Shown: one piece after another, positions 61,240 through 64,000 of the stretch
How positions within the stretch are numbered: the stretch's first letter is position 1
Layout of the letters: every line of letters starts with the position of its first letter
NCBI RefSeq assembly: GCF_003367315.1
Contig: NZ_CP031415.1
Span: 1,424,001 to 1,488,000 of the forward strand
DNA length: 64,000 nucleotides
Source: Saccharospirillum mangrovi
GTDB taxonomy: Bacteria; Pseudomonadota; Gammaproteobacteria; Pseudomonadales; Natronospirillaceae
Direction of reading: 5' to 3'
Notes under the pieces: generated by a model
Databases searched by the model: none
What the model was told of the DNA's origin: nothing
The model's input: the letters and a program-made list of their open reading frames with translations, nothing else
Program-made: the position numbers and the translations under genes

Positions 61240-61421
61240 GTGACTTGTCCTATGAATTGGCCGATGAAAGGCGCGAGTGTAACGGATTGCCGGTCGTTCA
61301 GCCCAGTGTCCGCTGCGTCTTTGTGCCAGGAATGCGGGTAGTTGATGGAGCGCGCCAGCGCATTGCGCCGAATGTGATCAACAGTGGGAAAAATGCAGTG
61401 ATTGGTAGTGACGAGCAGTGA

Positions 61422-61628
61422 CTAATAATGCGGTGGCGGCTTGTTGTCGATCTCAGCCGGCAGGGCTTCGCGCAGACTTTGCTGGTCAGCCAGCAGGCGT
61501 TGCAGTGCGCGTTCCAATCGTTCGATGCGGTCTTGCTGGGCGATAACAACCTGATCGAGCGCTTCGATGGTGTCATCCAGGTGAGTCAGGCGGGTTTCCA
61601 GGTCGATCAGGCGTTCGGTCTGGCTCAT
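61422..61628 (-). CDS. slyX: SlyX family protein
   Basis: A 68-residue protein consisting of a coiled coil (ERLIDLETRLTHLDDTIEAL, VVIAQQDRIERLERALQRL) and the C-terminal PPHY that is typical for SlyX. Function is unknown; in enterobacteria it is next to slyD. It lies alone here, upstream of plsB by 182 bases on the same strand, with no clear common promoter. Confidence 0.85.
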   Translation of the reverse strand: MSQTERLIDLETRLTHLDDTIEALDQVVIAQQDRIERLERALQRLLADQQSLREALPAEIDNKPPPHY

Positions 61629-61827
61629 GTTCGGTGTCCAGGGCTGGTTTTTGCAGCGGTTTTTGGCATTATGGCGACCTTTACAGGGAGTTTATCTGTC
61701 ATTTAAAGCATGGTTAACGACAGGATGTCCGGCCCGCCGGCGCTGCCAGCCAACCACCATAGCGGGCCACAGCATAGCGTATCTATAGACAGAGCGTCAT
61801 AAAGACAACAACATCCGAGTGGACACT

Positions 61828-62289
61828 ATGAAGTTGAAAGCGTTTTTTATTCGAACAGGGGTTTCCCTGCTGGTGGCTGTTCCTGGCCCCGTTATCATGG
61901 CGGCATCTTTGTCGCTGTCATCCGTACCCGAAACCTGGACTCTCGACGAACTCACCGATGCACGGGTTAACCCGGTCGAGTGGAGTGCCTACGTTCTCAG
62001 TGCTTTTGTCATCCTGATTTTGAGCACTTTGGCGCAGTATATCGCTCAGCCGATTCTTTCTGAGATCGATGTTGATACTCGTGAAGATGGCATTGTTAAA
62101 TGGTTCAACGTCAGCAAGGGTTTTGGCTTTATTACCCGCGACAACGGCGAAGATGTGTTTGTGCATTTCCGTTCTATTCGCGGCCGTGGTCACCGCTCTT
62201 TGCAGGAAGGTCAACGCGTTAAATTTGGTGTTGTCGAAAGCACCAAAGGCCTGCAAGCGGAAGATGTCACTGTGGTGCGTCAACGTTAA
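61828..62289 (+). CDS. membrane-anchored cold-shock-domain protein
   Basis: A 153-residue protein. The N terminus has two hydrophobic segments ([20 protein letters not shown] and [20 protein letters not shown]). Then comes a complete cold-shock domain (87-153): [20 protein letters not shown] with RNP1 KGFGFI (97-102), and RNP2 DVFVHF (109-114), ending [20 protein letters not shown]. It probably binds single-stranded nucleic acid at the membrane. ATG 61828 is preferred; a GTG at 61819 is in frame. A strong terminator follows. Confidence 0.8.
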   Translation: MKLKAFFIRTGVSLLVAVPGPVIMAASLSLSSVPETWTLDELTDARVNPVEWSAYVLSAFVILILSTLAQYIAQPILSEIDVDTREDGIVKWFNVSKGFGFITRDNGEDVFVHFRSIRGRGHRSLQEGQRVKFGVVESTKGLQAEDVTVVRQR

Positions 62290-62313
62290 TCAGCGGTCGT
62301 TTTTGATCGCAAT

Positions 62314-62341
62314 AAAAAGGCGAGCCTGGCTCGCCTTTTTT
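62314..62341. terminator. bidirectional terminator after the cold-shock-domain gene
   Basis: AAAAAGGCGAG and CTCGCCTTTTTT surround a short loop (62314-62341). The mirrored A and T runs can stop transcription from both sides, including the convergent gene at 62367. Confidence 0.9.
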
Positions 62342-62366
62342 GTGTCTGTAATTTGAGGTTCGCGTT

Positions 62367-62748
62367 TCAAGCGCCTTCGGTATGCCATTTCAATTCCGAT
62401 TGACGGCCGTCCGGTTGAATCGACAACCAGGCATCCGGGTCGGAACCTTCCTGCCAACCGCCGGCGGCGATGCGTGCTTCGCAATTGAAAAAGGCCGCGG
62501 CCGATTGCGCGCATTCCAGATCGTCACGCCAGGGCAGTTCGGTGTGGTTTAGCCACAGACTGGTAAAACCGTCGGCGACTTTTTCAACCACCAGCACCAT
62601 AAAACGTTCACCTTCCCAGACGCCTTGAAACGGCCGTGAATTTTTCGGCATGCCGGAAACCCGCTTGCTGGGCGTCAGGTCATCCAGTTGATCGGCCAGC
62701 CAGGGTTCGAGCGCATCGACGCTGACGCCGCGCAAATAGATTTCGATA

Positions 62749-62771
<23 letters not shown>
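62367..62771 (-). CDS. hypothetical protein
   Basis: About 134 residues from GTG 62771, soluble: HAPDIEIYLRGVSVDALEPWL, then GVWEGERFMVLVVEKVADGF and SLWLNHTELPWRDDLECAQSA. No family recognised. The start overlaps the end of the upstream membrane-protein gene by 23 bases, which points to coupling. The frame is open upstream to 62852 but would run inside the neighbour. Confidence 0.55.

Positions 62772-64000
<1,229 letters not shown>

Overview
The window is chromosomal DNA from a Gram-negative gammaproteobacterium, probably a free-living aquatic or marine one close to the Oceanospirillales/Pseudomonas side. This is inferred from the gene content (outer-membrane protein, PlsB, SlyX, TsaB, FolE/FolX, ZnuABC, ZntB, a MksBEF condensin, a PA0069-type radical SAM protein) and from the valS-hypothetical-holC...pepA order, which resembles Pseudomonas. 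No tRNA, rRNA, CRISPR array, integrase or phage structural gene was recognised.

Layout. 1-17.7 kb is core-like, GC-rich sequence. It holds the end of an outer-membrane protein, hisI, an EamA exporter, a divergent citrate synthase-like/LysR pair, a VanZ-like protein, a radical SAM protein, an aromatic aminotransferase, ybjN, zntB, an MscS channel, a LysE exporter, a CueR-type regulator and DUF4404. A zinc-uptake locus (znuCB divergent from znuA, with a Zur-like box) leads into a tightly overlapped run of HAD phosphatase, thioesterase and a small hypothetical, followed by pdxJ, carbonic anhydrase and a small membrane protein.

17.7-29.8 kb is an accessory island of small, mostly minus-strand genes with lower GC and long gaps: a broken GFA-family gene, membrane proteins, DUF2809, DUF3052, an intact GFA protein, a VOC protein, DUF1801, a lipoprotein, a zinc-ribbon membrane protein, DUF7079 and several orphans. 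It holds two clear integron-type attC sites with their gene cassettes and no integrase (a CALIN), a remnant of a REP-associated (RAYT) transposase, about ten copies of a short repeat built on AGGACACCCACC, and two directly repeated ~160-bp leader-like segments that bracket the attC cassettes.

29.8-64 kb returns to core genes: valS, a hypothetical and holC; a pirin/LysR pair; pepA; an RDD protein; a BigR/SqrR-like persulfide-sensor regulator; an ATGA-overlapped operon of a hypothetical, hrpB and dgkA; a Sel1-like protein; L-asparaginase; folE-folX; bcp; the three-gene mksFEB condensin operon without a nuclease subunit; upp; an orphan OmpR-type regulator whose phosphoacceptor Asp is replaced by Glu; rsmC; two hypotheticals; an AT-hook H1-like protein; tsaB; uppP-rsmJ; plsB; slyX; a membrane-anchored cold-shock-domain protein; two hypotheticals; and the first part of dapE, which runs off the end.

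The strongest points for follow-up are the integrase-less cassette pair with its duplicated leader segments, the RAYT remnant with its repeats, the degenerate response regulator, and the citrate synthase-like protein with a substituted catalytic residue beside its own LysR gene.
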